A stretch of DNA of 64,000 nt from Hominisplanchenecus murintestinalis (GCA_004793585.1 SRZB01000012.1:20130-84129); one strand, 5' to 3'. Numbered from the stretch's first letter, positions 54,375-63,916 are shown. Notes: generated by a model not told the origin, from the sequence alone. A program made the numbers and translations.

Positions 54375-54442
54375 ATTATATAAATCTTTTATGGGAAAAC
54401 AAGATTTCTGGCAGGAACGTCACGTTTCTGGCAAGAACATCA
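54375..54442 (-). promoter_or_regulatory. Activator-type promoter of the BspA-like gene with tandem LytTR-like boxes
   Basis: Minus-strand TATAAT (54375-54380) with a poor -35 (TTGTTT, 54397-54402, 16-base spacer). Directly upstream lie two direct repeats of TTTCTGGCA[GA]GAAC[GA]TCA (plus-strand reading; 54405-54422 and 54425-54442), 20 bases apart. Tandem boxes about two helical turns apart against a weak -35 are the known arrangement for VirR/AgrA-type LytTR activators. Confidence 0.6.
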
Positions 54443-54495
54443 TACTTTAATAGAATAATTTATTGCTATATTTCTAAATATCAGAATCCACAGGT

Positions 54496-54523
54496 TTGAA
54501 AAAAGTATTTTTTATGATATTAT
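54496..54523 (+). promoter_or_regulatory. Promoter of the LytTR two-component operon
   Basis: TTGAAA (54496-54501), 16-base spacer, TATTAT (54518-54523), 37 bases before the TTG start. The tandem boxes lie about 55 bases upstream, so autoregulation is possible. Confidence 0.55.
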
Positions 54524-54560
54524 TAAATTGGATTTTTAAGAAAAAATGAGGTGGAACCGA

Positions 54561-55310
54561 TTGAAAATAGCTCTCGTAGACGATGAACAAGAATATCTTG
54601 ATGAAATGACGCGGCTTTGCCGCGACTTTGGGGAACGCTGCGGCTGCCAGATTGAAACCGTCCCTTTTACCACTGGTGAGACGTTTTTGAATGCTTTCAG
54701 CGACGGAGGATTTTCTGTTGTCTTTATGGATATTTACATGGAAGGAATCGATGGTATCGCCGCTGCCCTCAAAATGCGCGAGCAGGACAACCGCTGTATT
54801 CTTGTCTTTTTAACCTCCAGTACAGAATTCATGCCGGATGCTTTCTCCTGCCATGCTTTTGAATACATCACCAAGCCCTTTTCCCTGCAGCGCGTCGAGA
54901 GTGTCCTGCAGGACGTCCTGAAAGTACTTCCTCCAGCACAAAAATACATCAAGGTCTCCAGTGAAAGAAAGACCGTTCGGGTATTCCTTGACCAGATCGC
55001 TTCCGTCGTCACAAGCGCCCACTATCTTAACATCTCCCTTACAGATGGCAAGTCTCTGCGCTGCCGTATGACCATGCCGGAATTTATGAGGTTGACAGAG
55101 GAGGATGACCGCTTTATCACCATCAATAAAGGGATTGCTGTAAACGCCGATTATGTCCATGATTTTGACGGAAATTCCTGTATACTGGAAAACGGCATGA
55201 AGCTTCCGATACGTGTACGGAACCGCCTGAAAATTGTACAGGCGTTACAGGACTATCATTTCAATAAAATACGCAGCCGCCAGAGACACGGAAAGGAGCT
55301 TTCACTATGA
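54561..55310 (+). CDS. LytTR-family response regulator (AgrA/VirR-like)
   Basis: A 249-residue regulator. Receiver domain with phospho-acceptor D57 in VVFMDIYMEG and Lys in EYITKPF, then a LytTR DNA-binding domain (about residues 140-240, from YIKVSSERKTVRVF to LPIRVRNRLKIVQAL). I place the start at the TTG at 54561, which has GAGGTGG 6-8 bases upstream and gives the standard KIALVDDE beginning; an ATG at 54546 has no ribosome site. Its stop overlaps the ATG of the kinase gene by four bases. The likely target is the divergent BspA-like gene. Confidence 0.92.
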   Translation: MKIALVDDEQEYLDEMTRLCRDFGERCGCQIETVPFTTGETFLNAFSDGGFSVVFMDIYMEGIDGIAAALKMREQDNRCILVFLTSSTEFMPDAFSCHAFEYITKPFSLQRVESVLQDVLKVLPPAQKYIKVSSERKTVRVFLDQIASVVTSAHYLNISLTDGKSLRCRMTMPEFMRLTEEDDRFITINKGIAVNADYVHDFDGNSCILENGMKLPIRVRNRLKIVQALQDYHFNKIRSRQRHGKELSL

Positions 55311-56623
55311 ATATCACCAAATGGCTGTCCGCCCTGCCACAGTTTCTCATCCTTCTTCCCACAGCGGCGTCCTGCTACCTCCCCACAGAGAAACAGATGA
55401 AATATACTCCGGCCAGGACTGCCGCTCTGTGCCTGGCAGTCCTTATCCCTTACGCTCTTACTGCTTCCTGGGTTCATGCCGCCCTGAAAGTTAGCATAAA
55501 CCTTATTCTCCTGCTCTCCCTTGTGCCGTTCTTTTTCCTGTTCCGCGCCACAGTCAAAACAGATCTGCCCTTATCCCTTGCCATCTATGTAGGAGTCTGC
55601 GCTATAGAAACATTTCCCATACAGTTTGCATACCTCTTTGACGCCTGCCGCCATCCACTGTCCGGAGCCGCCAATCTCTCGGCTGAAGCCGCCTTTTTTC
55701 GCTTCGGCCTTTCCTGCCTGCTGCTGGCAGCCTTTGTCCGCCCCGCCCGCCGGCACTTTTCACAGGCGGTTGACAACTTTGACTTCCCGAAGATATGGTA
55801 TTCCACAGTAATCTTATCCTCTGCGTTCCTCATCTTTAATGTTCTGGCTGTCCCCCTGTCCTACCGTACTCTCCATACGGGACGTATGCTTTTCCTTTTC
55901 CCTTTGCTGGAAATCTGCGCCCTGGCGCTCCTCACGTCAGTTTATGTACTTTTTTACCGGGGAACAGCCGTTATCGTGGAACATGCAAAATTAAAAGAGC
56001 GCTCCCAGCTCCTTGAAATGCAGGCGCACCAGTACCATATGCTACAGGAGCATATGAGCCAGACTGCCAGGCTCCGCCATGACTTCCGGCACTCCGTACA
56101 TCTGCTCTCTTCCCTTGCAGAAAAAGGCGATATCAGCAATATCCAGGCGCATCTTACAGAATATGAAACCAGACTCACAGAACATGTACCGGCAAACTAC
56201 TGTACAAACGCCGCGCTAAACGCCCTGTTTGGCTACTATCATGAGATGGCTGTCTCCTCAGGGATTCATACAGACTGGCACATTCATTTACCGGAACCGC
56301 TGGCCGTTTCCGAGCTCGACCTCACAGCGCTCTTCGGAAACCTGATGGAAAACGCCATCGCAGGCTGCCTTAGCCTTCCGGAACGTTCACGTTATTTTTC
56401 CCTTACCACGGAAATCCGCCACAAAAACAGCCTGTACATCGTCTCTACAAACAGCTTTGACGGACATGTCCGGAAAGAAAAAGACAGATACCGTTCTACA
56501 AAACACAACGGCAACGGAATCGGCCTTGCATCCATTACCGCCACCGCAGAAAAGCATGGCGGTTCGGCACGCTTTTCCAACAACGACAGGGAGTTCTTTG
56601 CAGACGTGGTTTTGCGGATATAA
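55307..56623 (+). CDS. GHKL sensor histidine kinase (AgrC-like)
   Basis: A 438-residue membrane kinase with six or seven hydrophobic segments in the first 220 residues, a dimerisation helix with the phospho-acceptor His in ARLRHDFRHSVH, and a C-terminal GHKL ATPase (N-box GNLMENAIAGC, G-box KHNGNGIGLASI). This is the AgrC/ComD family, which often senses peptides. No agrB or agrD-like gene is near, so the signal is unknown. Co-transcribed with the LytTR regulator (ATGA overlap). It ends 16 bases before a convergent gene, without a clear terminator. Confidence 0.93.
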   Translation: MNITKWLSALPQFLILLPTAASCYLPTEKQMKYTPARTAALCLAVLIPYALTASWVHAALKVSINLILLLSLVPFFFLFRATVKTDLPLSLAIYVGVCAIETFPIQFAYLFDACRHPLSGAANLSAEAAFFRFGLSCLLLAAFVRPARRHFSQAVDNFDFPKIWYSTVILSSAFLIFNVLAVPLSYRTLHTGRMLFLFPLLEICALALLTSVYVLFYRGTAVIVEHAKLKERSQLLEMQAHQYHMLQEHMSQTARLRHDFRHSVHLLSSLAEKGDISNIQAHLTEYETRLTEHVPANYCTNAALNALFGYYHEMAVSSGIHTDWHIHLPEPLAVSELDLTALFGNLMENAIAGCLSLPERSRYFSLTTEIRHKNSLYIVSTNSFDGHVRKEKDRYRSTKHNGNGIGLASITATAEKHGGSARFSNNDREFFADVVLRI

Positions 56624-56639
56624 CTACGGGCAGAATATA

Positions 56640-58031
56640 TCAGATTCCCAGCTTCTCCCACTCTTCCTCCATACTGCGGGATTCCAGGAATGTTTTATAG
56701 AGAGGAGAATTTTTCTCCATCTGTGCGTAGCGCATCACCTCATCTACCAGATAACTCGCCGGATCCTCCGCCTCCATGTAATAGAGGATAAAATCATCAA
56801 ACTCTCTCTCATTGTCCAGCGCGTAAAAACCGCATTCTTCCAGAATATTATCCAGCCGCTCCCTGCTCAAAACCTCCTCCGGCGGAAGTTCCGTCCCGCT
56901 CGAAAAAAACAGCAGGAAACAGATTAATGTCGTTCTGTCTACGTCAAGCACCCCTCTGATATACTTCCTTATAACATTCTCACCGTTCCTTCCGCTCTGA
57001 TACGACTTTTTTTCTCCCTTTTTATGCTTCTCATCAAGGCTGCACTCTTTCTGCTCCTGTCTTCTCATGCCTTCTTCAATTACTTCATCATTTGTTTTCT
57101 CTTTCAAAGAAGGATTATGGCTCCTTATCTTTTCTGCCAGTTCTGCTTTCTTCTCTTCGGAAAGAACTTCTATTTTCCCGTAAGACTCCCAAAGGATATC
57201 TTTCCACTCTGTCGTCACATAGCCAAAATAGAAATTGTCAAATGCATCAAAAATCCCTCTGCATGATATGGGCGCATTCCTGAAAAGTTCCCGTATTTCT
57301 TTCGGCGCCCTCTTCTTACGTTTGGAAACCGTGATGATCTGAAACATATTCATATCCTCAAAAATAGCGTCTTTATCTTTTCCCTGGCCTACCGCTTTGG
57401 CGGCGTCCTCTATCTTCTGCCAAAGATAACGGCAAAGATACTTGCAGAAATAGTACTTCGTCTTTTCCCTGGCCTTGCTGAAATGTTCCAGATTGTCCAA
57501 AAGGAGAGTCCTGTACTCTCTTTCGCTTCCGTCCAGCCCTTTCATCACCTGCTCCATCCTTTTCGTCACGCGCCCCGTAACCAGGCATTCCTCAGGTTCC
57601 CCGCTGTTTTCCCTGATGTACCCCTCGAGTTGAGGCACAGTAATCTTCCCGCCCGGAAACCACTTCTCCTGTATTCCCCATCTGCTGCGGGCATCTTTAG
57701 CGATTTGATGCAATTTCATGCACTCTTTATAGGAAAGCCCATTGAGGAACACATAGCTCAGCGTCATTTCCCACAAACTTCTGGCATACAGCTTTTCACA
57801 TCCTCCCGCAGCCAGGCTTTCGTTCACCTCATCCAGCGTACTGCCCTTCACAAACCCAAGGGCAATCAGCCGATGCCGGCGCGCAATCCTCTCCTTAGCG
57901 TCAACCGGGAACTTCATGCACTCTTCCAGATACTTTTCCCCTGTGTATTCTGCCGCTACTTCACTGATTATTTTTTCAAATGGAGTCATTTTGTTATCTT
58001 TGTCTTTTTTCTTCTTACCTTTCTTTCTCAC
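56640..58031 (-). CDS. Hypothetical protein encoded with the Ser/Thr kinase
   Basis: A 463-residue, soluble, highly charged and mostly helical protein that I do not recognise. The N-terminus is a Lys-rich run; the middle contains a patch with aromatic residues (IFDAFDNFYFGYVTTEWKDILW) and the last 110 residues form a helical acidic domain (LLFFSSGTELPPEEVL). No membrane segment, P-loop or nuclease motif is visible. The start is a GTG at 58031, 5 bases after a strong AGGAGG. It begins 9 bases after the kinase gene stop, so the two are one operon, and it may be a kinase substrate or effector. Confidence 0.75.
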   Translation of the reverse strand: MRKKGKKKKDKDNKMTPFEKIISEVAAEYTGEKYLEECMKFPVDAKERIARRHRLIALGFVKGSTLDEVNESLAAGGCEKLYARSLWEMTLSYVFLNGLSYKECMKLHQIAKDARSRWGIQEKWFPGGKITVPQLEGYIRENSGEPEECLVTGRVTKRMEQVMKGLDGSEREYRTLLLDNLEHFSKAREKTKYYFCKYLCRYLWQKIEDAAKAVGQGKDKDAIFEDMNMFQIITVSKRKKRAPKEIRELFRNAPISCRGIFDAFDNFYFGYVTTEWKDILWESYGKIEVLSEEKKAELAEKIRSHNPSLKEKTNDEVIEEGMRRQEQKECSLDEKHKKGEKKSYQSGRNGENVIRKYIRGVLDVDRTTLICFLLFFSSGTELPPEEVLSRERLDNILEECGFYALDNEREFDDFILYYMEAEDPASYLVDEVMRYAQMEKNSPLYKTFLESRSMEEEWEKLGI

Positions 58032-58040
58032 GCGTTCCTC

Positions 58041-60752
58041 CTATCTCCACTCGTTCCATCGTTCCTGGTTCTCCATATCCACCAGTTCCCGGTAGAATTC
58101 GCTTTTCTGCTCCAGGTCTTTTATCTTTTCCAGATGTTTTTTCATCCCTTCTCCTGTAAGCACTGCATGTCCTGACATCTTCCCGCTCATTTTAAAGAAC
58201 TTAAATTCTGCCTGCTCCTCACCGTTCTCGTCTCTTTGTATAAACTCTATCAAATCATAGTCTCCATTTCCCAAATCACAGGCTTCATATACTTTCTGCA
58301 CTGCCTCCAGAAAAGACGCCGGAAACTCTTTGCCTGCCGGAAGGAGCACCCGCAGAGGATATTCATAAGTGGATTCTTCATCCGCCTCCGCCAACGCCCC
58401 GGGCATTATTTCCTTCAGTTTCTCCTGTACCCCTTCCAGACGCTCCTCCCCCAGTTTCATCGAATACATTTTTGTTTTGTCCACATTCTTCATAAGCTTC
58501 CCGTCAGCGTCAAACTCACAAACCATTTCCTGATTATATGACTGCGGCATATCTATTCCCAGTGCGATTTCTTTTACAAGTTTTAAAACACTAATATTCT
58601 CATCCGTTATCCCAGGTTCCCCATAACTGCACAAAGTCCTGAACAACAGGGCGTCCTCTTCAACATCCGTTTCCAGACTGCATTTTGCTATCCGGTATCC
58701 CCTTACATCTAAATACCATTCTTTGCCGTCTGCCTTCTCCATCTCTTCCAAAAGCTTCCCTTGGCTATAAGATGATAAAGAAACCTTCAGAACGTAGTTT
58801 CCCTGACTTTCCTGCTGAAACTCCATATCTTCAATGTCATAATTTGAAAATACGGTATTCCACTTATCGCTGACAGATACCCTCCCCTTTTGCCATCCCG
58901 CCATGACCACGGCGTCCTCGTACAATCCTTCCGGCGAAAACATAACAACTGCTTCACTTCTGTTCCCTGGAGAATTTCCAAAAGCGTAGGGCACGCCCAG
59001 CACATCCAGGCGATTTTTAAAACAGGCTATCATGTCCACCCATTCTCCATCCGACAGCTCACCGGAACAGGCATATCTCACGCAAATGCTGTTTTTCTCA
59101 AATTCTTCTCTGGATCGTTGGTTGATTCCTGCCCCCTCTGTTTTTTCCGGCTCTTCCCACTCAGCAGGTATCTCAAACCTTACATACAATGATTTTTCCA
59201 GAGGCGTATGCGTCAGATTATAGATAAGAAGTTCCTGAAATGCCTCGCTCTGATCCTGAGAAACCAAATAGAACGTCTCTCCGTCCCCGGCCGTCCTGAC
59301 ATAAAACTCTATACAATCTCTATAAATAACCGCGCCGCTCACGCGTATATTCCATCCCATTCTCAGCCAACCATCTTCATTCGCAAGACTGTGGATTCTT
59401 TTTGCCTTTTCTTTTGAAAGAACCAGCACTGCATAGCGAAAGTCCCCCGCAGACGGAAGCCCTATCTTTTCACGATCTATGCCATCCAAAGTCCCCGTTT
59501 CCAAATGCGCATCCAGAATGTCATTTTCTGTAATGCCATATAGCGGGCCTGTAGTTATGTCCTGATAATCATATGCGGTAAGCGTCGCAGGACTGCTTAT
59601 GTAGTCCCTGCATACTTCCCAGACATCCTTTCCCTGATACGCCTCTAAAGGAGCCGTTACTTCAATCGCGCCATCCTCTCTGTCCTGTATAATATAGTTT
59701 CCTTCTCCCGCGAGAATTCGATACTTGTCCTCTATGGCCTGTTTCGCCTCCAAATATCCGTTCGCCGTCATTTCATCGTCCGGCCAGAAAAGCACGGTTT
59801 CTGTAACGATTCCCCGGAAGCGGTAAAGTTCCGGATGCAGATAGAAATAAATCCCAACAGCCGCCAGCAGGCAAAGAATTCCCGCCGCCGCACAAACAGC
59901 CGCCATCCAGCCCGGCATCCGTTTCTTCTGTTCAGGGATGAGCGCTTTTTCTGTCTCCTCCCGCAAGTCTTCCATGGAAGAGTAGCGCTCTTCCGGATGC
60001 ACCCTAAGCCCCTGTTCCAAGACCTTTTCCAGTCTTCCTCCTACTGCGATTTCCATTTGGGAAGGCATTTCCAACTCTTCCCCCAGAGTTCTCTGCGTTG
60101 CCGCCGCAGGAATCTTTCCTGTAATACATTCATAAATTGTCGCACACAGCCCATAAACATCCGTCCAGGGTCCCTGCTTCCCTCCTCTGGAATACTGTTC
60201 TACAGGAGCGTAACCCTGCTTCAGCACAATAGAGTACGTCGCTTCCGCTACCACAGAATTCGCTTTCGCCGCCCCAAAATCAATCAATTTCAGGGAACCG
60301 TCCGACATTACCATGATGTTATCAGAGGAAATATCTCTATGGAGGACTTCTTTTTTATGGATTTTCCCCAATGTTTCCATCAACGGCATCATCATCCGAA
60401 AAATTTCTTCCGCATCTATCTTTCCGTTTTCTTTCACATACTGCTTAAGCGTTTTCCCCTCTACATATTCCATCACGATATACGCGGCGCCGTCTTCCTC
60501 AAAATAGTCAATAACTTTAGCAATATTATCCAGATTCACCAAATCGCCCAGGATATGGGCTTCATTCAGGATTTTATCTCTTGCTTTCTGATCCTGCACG
60601 GCAAATTCTTTCATCGCAACGGAAATTCCCACGCGCTGGTTCTCAGCCCGATAAGTGACTCCAAAGCCGCCTTCTCCCAATATTTCCTCAATAATATAAC
60701 GCCCGTCAAGTACCGTCCCCAGCTCCAAATGCCGTTTCCCCTGTGCTTCCAT
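58041..60752 (-). CDS. Transmembrane Ser/Thr protein kinase with SecD-P1-like extracellular domains
   Basis: A 903-residue Hanks-type kinase. The N-terminal kinase domain (about 12-275) has the Gly loop GEGGFGVTY, VAMKEF lysine, HRDISSDNIMV catalytic loop and DFGAA. One membrane helix (about 285-310) leads to an outer part of about 590 residues. Two outer stretches (ISSPATLTAYDYQDITTGP with ITENDILDAHLETG and YAVLVLSKEKAKRI; and a second starting near residue 570) look like the P1 head domain of the SecD translocase. PASTA repeats, usual in Firmicutes kinases, are absent. Start at 60752 (MEAQGKRHLE) with GGAG 8 bases upstream; ATG at 60764 and a GTG at 60896 are alternatives. The SecD-like reading is from pattern and needs a profile search. 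Confidence 0.85.
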   Translation of the reverse strand: MEAQGKRHLELGTVLDGRYIIEEILGEGGFGVTYRAENQRVGISVAMKEFAVQDQKARDKILNEAHILGDLVNLDNIAKVIDYFEEDGAAYIVMEYVEGKTLKQYVKENGKIDAEEIFRMMMPLMETLGKIHKKEVLHRDISSDNIMVMSDGSLKLIDFGAAKANSVVAEATYSIVLKQGYAPVEQYSRGGKQGPWTDVYGLCATIYECITGKIPAAATQRTLGEELEMPSQMEIAVGGRLEKVLEQGLRVHPEERYSSMEDLREETEKALIPEQKKRMPGWMAAVCAAAGILCLLAAVGIYFYLHPELYRFRGIVTETVLFWPDDEMTANGYLEAKQAIEDKYRILAGEGNYIIQDREDGAIEVTAPLEAYQGKDVWEVCRDYISSPATLTAYDYQDITTGPLYGITENDILDAHLETGTLDGIDREKIGLPSAGDFRYAVLVLSKEKAKRIHSLANEDGWLRMGWNIRVSGAVIYRDCIEFYVRTAGDGETFYLVSQDQSEAFQELLIYNLTHTPLEKSLYVRFEIPAEWEEPEKTEGAGINQRSREEFEKNSICVRYACSGELSDGEWVDMIACFKNRLDVLGVPYAFGNSPGNRSEAVVMFSPEGLYEDAVVMAGWQKGRVSVSDKWNTVFSNYDIEDMEFQQESQGNYVLKVSLSSYSQGKLLEEMEKADGKEWYLDVRGYRIAKCSLETDVEEDALLFRTLCSYGEPGITDENISVLKLVKEIALGIDMPQSYNQEMVCEFDADGKLMKNVDKTKMYSMKLGEERLEGVQEKLKEIMPGALAEADEESTYEYPLRVLLPAGKEFPASFLEAVQKVYEACDLGNGDYDLIEFIQRDENGEEQAEFKFFKMSGKMSGHAVLTGEGMKKHLEKIKDLEQKSEFYRELVDMENQERWNEWR

Positions 60753-60941
60753 ACTCTTCTCCATCCTTAGATTCTTGCTGTTTACCGTCCGGCTCCGATA
60801 AATACATCCTTTGCTCTGAACACAAATCCATACTCCCGGTAAAAGAACTCTGCAATCATTATACAAATCTGTCACAATCCGGCAGAGCCTCTGCACCGCC
60901 GATACATAATCTTTCTCTTTTATTATTGTTCCTATCTTTTC

Positions 60942-60970
60942 AGTATAACAAAATGCAATGTTTAATACAA
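60942..60970 (-). promoter_or_regulatory. Promoter of the kinase operon
   Basis: Minus-strand TTGTAT (60965-60970), 17-base spacer, TATACT (60942-60947). The leader to the chosen start is about 180 bases and contains a GCAGAG-G-CTCTGC palindrome near 60885. Confidence 0.6.
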
Positions 60971-61037
60971 TTTTTTCTTATATTGTTTTTTTATGCCGTT
61001 TGATACCCACGCCAGTTTTTGTATATTTTTACGGCAC

Positions 61038-61063
61038 AAAAAGACCGCATATGCAGTCTTTTT
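61038..61063 (-). terminator. Terminator after the broken surface-protein remnant
   Basis: AAAAAGAC-TGCATATGCG-GTCTTTTT on the minus strand, a short stem with flanking A and T runs. Confidence 0.7.
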
Positions 61064-61112
61064 ATTCCTAAAGAAATAACATATCTTTATTTTTATGTTA
61101 TAAATCAATAGA

Positions 61113-61530
61113 TTATTTCCATTTTATCGAATAATAAATAGAATCTTTTTTGTCATTTTTTGACACTTTCAAATAATAAGTCCCTTTTTCTAATGGGAAT
61201 TTTGTCTTAAAAAGGTACTTCTCATCCCCTCCCATATAGATTAATTTCCTCATCCCCCACGTGCTGCTTGCGATTGGCTTTGACTGCCCCTTTTTATAAA
61301 GATACGTCTTCGAGCTGCCGTCGGAACCGATAAGGCTCTTCACAGTAACAGAAACACAAGATACCCTTAACCGTTTTTCCTTTTTTGATATTCAGGGCCT
61401 TCGTCTGCTTTGTGTTTTTCGGCTGCTTTACTTTGGTAAAGCGATAACGGAACCGAAACAGCCCGTCTGCAGACACCTTAATATAATACGTTCCCTTTTT
61501 CAGGTCTGTCGTCCCCTCTCTTTTCCGCAT
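61113..61530 (-). pseudogene. C-terminal remnant of a secreted protein, frameshifted
   Basis: Two reading frames (61294-61530 and 61113-61343) are the halves of one C-terminal region made of repeats with KKGTYYIKVS and EKGTYYLKVS, like the PPC-type beta domains at the ends of clostridial surface proteins. The first half runs to KGKTVKG, then the sense continues in another frame as VSVTVKSLIGSDG near 61350, with part of the repeat missing. Nothing upstream encodes the N-terminal part: the BspA-like gene ends at 61541, just 10 bases away. This is probably debris left when the tandem LRR genes were rearranged. Confidence 0.7.
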
Positions 61531-61540
61531 TTTTCATCTG

Positions 61541-63916
61541 CTACTTCGTAATCTTCACGCTCTTCGCCTGCCCCTTGCCTTTAAGCAGCTTCTTGTAGGC
61601 TTTTAATTTCACTTTCGGCACTTTGATTTTTGCTTTCTTGTGGATTCCTTTGAACGCCTTGGCGCCTACTTTCTTTAACTGCTTTGATTTAATTGTGATT
61701 TTTTGCAGTTTCTTGCATCCGCTAAACGCCTTGTTGCCAATTTCTTTTATATTCTTTCCTATAGTAACTGACTTGAGTTTCTTGCACTTCGCAAAGGCAT
61801 TTGCGGAAATCTTTGTCACTTTGTACGTTTTGCCGCCCGCCTTTACTTTATCCGGTACTGTGACAGACGTTTTAGAATCCGATGACGCTGTTTTTTTATA
61901 TTCTGCCGTACCGTCCGCATTCAGCTTATACCCCTGTATGCTTCCATTCCCTGTACTGGAATCTGTTTTTTCCGCTTTCCATTCCGCCACAAAGGTAACG
62001 CCCCGTATCAGCTCGTCTCTGGCTGGAACATATTTCCATCCTTTTTCCCCTTCATATTCATCCACCCACCAGCCCGCGTCGTCCCATCTTCCTTTTGCGG
62101 TACTGTTTTTGTCATCTATCTTCCATCCGGCAAATTTGTAACCTTTTCTAGTAGGATTATTCAGCTGGATAACATCTCCCCCCACAAAGGTTTTGGGATT
62201 CCCTGCGTGGTTTGTCCCCCCATTCATCTCATACGTAATCTTTACGGGGTTTCCCGGCATATACTTTACTCTGCTGCCATAACGCCACGTTATGTCTAAA
62301 TCTGCAGAAGAGTTTTCCACCACATACAATGGGCATTTCGTTTCCATATTGTCAAAACTACAATACCAAACCTTATCTTGTGTCAGGCTTGCCATTAGCC
62401 CTGATAGAATGGCTTTTACCGTAACCGGAATCCTAATTTCTGTAAATTTGCAGGAGTCAAAAGCCGCTATATCCAAGTACTCTGCGTTTGCAGGAATCGT
62501 ATAACTTCCAGCATAGCTCTTTCCCGCCGGATATATCATAATTCCCCCAAGTTCCTCAACTACCTTTCCATCCTCATCCCTTCTCCTGGATTTCGAATAG
62601 AGTACTCCATCTATAGAATAAAACGTATGATGCCCTGGATCCACCTGGATGGACTTCAAATCTTTACATCCCATAAATGAACCCGAATAAATCAGCTGCA
62701 TCCGGTTGTGGAAAGAGATATCTGTGATTCCGCTGTCCTTAAATTCATACGCGCACATTGTATCTCCTGCTGGATATTTTACAGACAGGTGAAGATTTTT
62801 ACATCCCATAAACGCGCAGCTACCAATCTCTTCCAATGTAGACGGAAGCGTAGTAAAGCTGTTTAACATTGAGCAGTTTTCAAATGCGCTGCCCCCAATT
62901 CCTGTCAAACCTTCTGGAAGGTTTATAGACGTCAGTGCGGCGCAGTTTTTAAATGCACTAGACGTAATCTTTTTTACCCCTGCCGGAAGGATTATCTCTT
63001 TTAATGTATTATTCACTGCATTATAATGATGTGTGTCTCCAATTTTCTGCTCAAAACTGACCCCTCCAATTTCCTCCGCCCCTTCCGCATAAATGATTTT
63101 TTCCAAAGATGATTTTGAAGTTTCTCCCATATATAGATGGGTTTTTCCCGGAACATTGATAATTTGTTTCAAATTAGAACAATTACTCAGCGCACTTCCT
63201 GCCACGGTACTCCCTTGGGGGAAAGTAAATTCCGTCAATTTTGGACAATTCCCAAATGCCAGTGCGCCAATGTCTGCCGGCTGAGCTTTCATAATCTCTG
63301 CCCGGAATGTAACTTTCTGCAGATTCAGAGAACCGCTAAAAGCCCGCTCCCCTATCACAAGCGTCGGATTTTGCGGAAGCACAACCTCACCCAAAAAACT
63401 CCAATGCCCCCAAGTATATTCTGAACCCTCATCTGGATTCTCATCGGAATCTTCGTCTGAACCCTCATCTGGGTCCTCATCTAGGTCTTCGTCCGAATCA
63501 CCATCCCACCATGAGCCAAATGCCTGCTTTCCTATATAGCGGACAGTGTCCGGAAAAGAAATACTATATGGTTCATATCCCTTCACCCGGCCCGTATATG
63601 ATAAACTACAATCATCATAGTAAATCACCGCTTCATCATCGTCTATTCCCACTCCAATTGCTTCTGTCACTTTCCTCCCATTGCCATTTTCATCATATAC
63701 ATAAGAAGGCATCTCAAGTTCCATCAAGGCATTGGACACCCCATAAATCGCCGCTTCATCATCGTCTATTTCCACATACTCCCAAACTGTGCCGTCTGAA
63801 GCAGTCCAACTTCCCAAATCCCCATATTGTTCTTCATCTGCAGCTGCCGCAATACTACCAAATGATAAAAAGCCTATCGCAATTGCCAACACACAAAAAT
63901 TTTTCTTTTTACGCAT
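61541..63916 (-). CDS. Secreted BspA-like leucine-rich-repeat protein
   Basis: A 791-residue secreted protein: signal peptide (about 1-26), an acidic tandem stretch built on DEDPDEGSDED (about residues 140-165), BspA-type leucine-rich repeats (about 165-510, units such as ITSSAFKNCAALTSINLPEGL), a flagellar-repeat-like ITYEMNGGTNHAGNP domain (about 560-650), and a C-terminal LRR-like module (residues 670-791) shared with the GH20 enzymes at 33.8-41.5 kb. Start at 63916 (MRKKKNFC) with AGAGGTGG upstream; an ATG at 63934 overlaps the end of the preceding gene. Its last 61 bases are identical to the end of the next gene upstream, so it belongs to a tandem family. Confidence 0.88.
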   Translation of the reverse strand: MRKKKNFCVLAIAIGFLSFGSIAAAADEEQYGDLGSWTASDGTVWEYVEIDDDEAAIYGVSNALMELEMPSYVYDENGNGRKVTEAIGVGIDDDEAVIYYDDCSLSYTGRVKGYEPYSISFPDTVRYIGKQAFGSWWDGDSDEDLDEDPDEGSDEDSDENPDEGSEYTWGHWSFLGEVVLPQNPTLVIGERAFSGSLNLQKVTFRAEIMKAQPADIGALAFGNCPKLTEFTFPQGSTVAGSALSNCSNLKQIINVPGKTHLYMGETSKSSLEKIIYAEGAEEIGGVSFEQKIGDTHHYNAVNNTLKEIILPAGVKKITSSAFKNCAALTSINLPEGLTGIGGSAFENCSMLNSFTTLPSTLEEIGSCAFMGCKNLHLSVKYPAGDTMCAYEFKDSGITDISFHNRMQLIYSGSFMGCKDLKSIQVDPGHHTFYSIDGVLYSKSRRRDEDGKVVEELGGIMIYPAGKSYAGSYTIPANAEYLDIAAFDSCKFTEIRIPVTVKAILSGLMASLTQDKVWYCSFDNMETKCPLYVVENSSADLDITWRYGSRVKYMPGNPVKITYEMNGGTNHAGNPKTFVGGDVIQLNNPTRKGYKFAGWKIDDKNSTAKGRWDDAGWWVDEYEGEKGWKYVPARDELIRGVTFVAEWKAEKTDSSTGNGSIQGYKLNADGTAEYKKTASSDSKTSVTVPDKVKAGGKTYKVTKISANAFAKCKKLKSVTIGKNIKEIGNKAFSGCKKLQKITIKSKQLKKVGAKAFKGIHKKAKIKVPKVKLKAYKKLLKGKGQAKSVKITK
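63424..63500 (-). repeat. In-gene acidic tandem repeat
   Basis: A short stretch of near-repeats (plus-strand words such as GAACCCTCATCTGG and GAATCTTCGTCT) encodes alternating Asp, Glu, Pro and Ser in the BspA-like protein, probably a spacer that can change length. Confidence 0.6.

Noticed and set aside
56640..58031. Possible displaced JetD for the Wadjet-like operon
   Set aside because: No Toprim-type acidic motif or winged-helix start is visible; the gene is tied to the kinase operon on the other side of three genes.
59835..60770. Plus-strand open frame of 311 codons opposite the kinase gene
   Set aside because: Shadow of the kinase frame; no start signal, and unusual composition.
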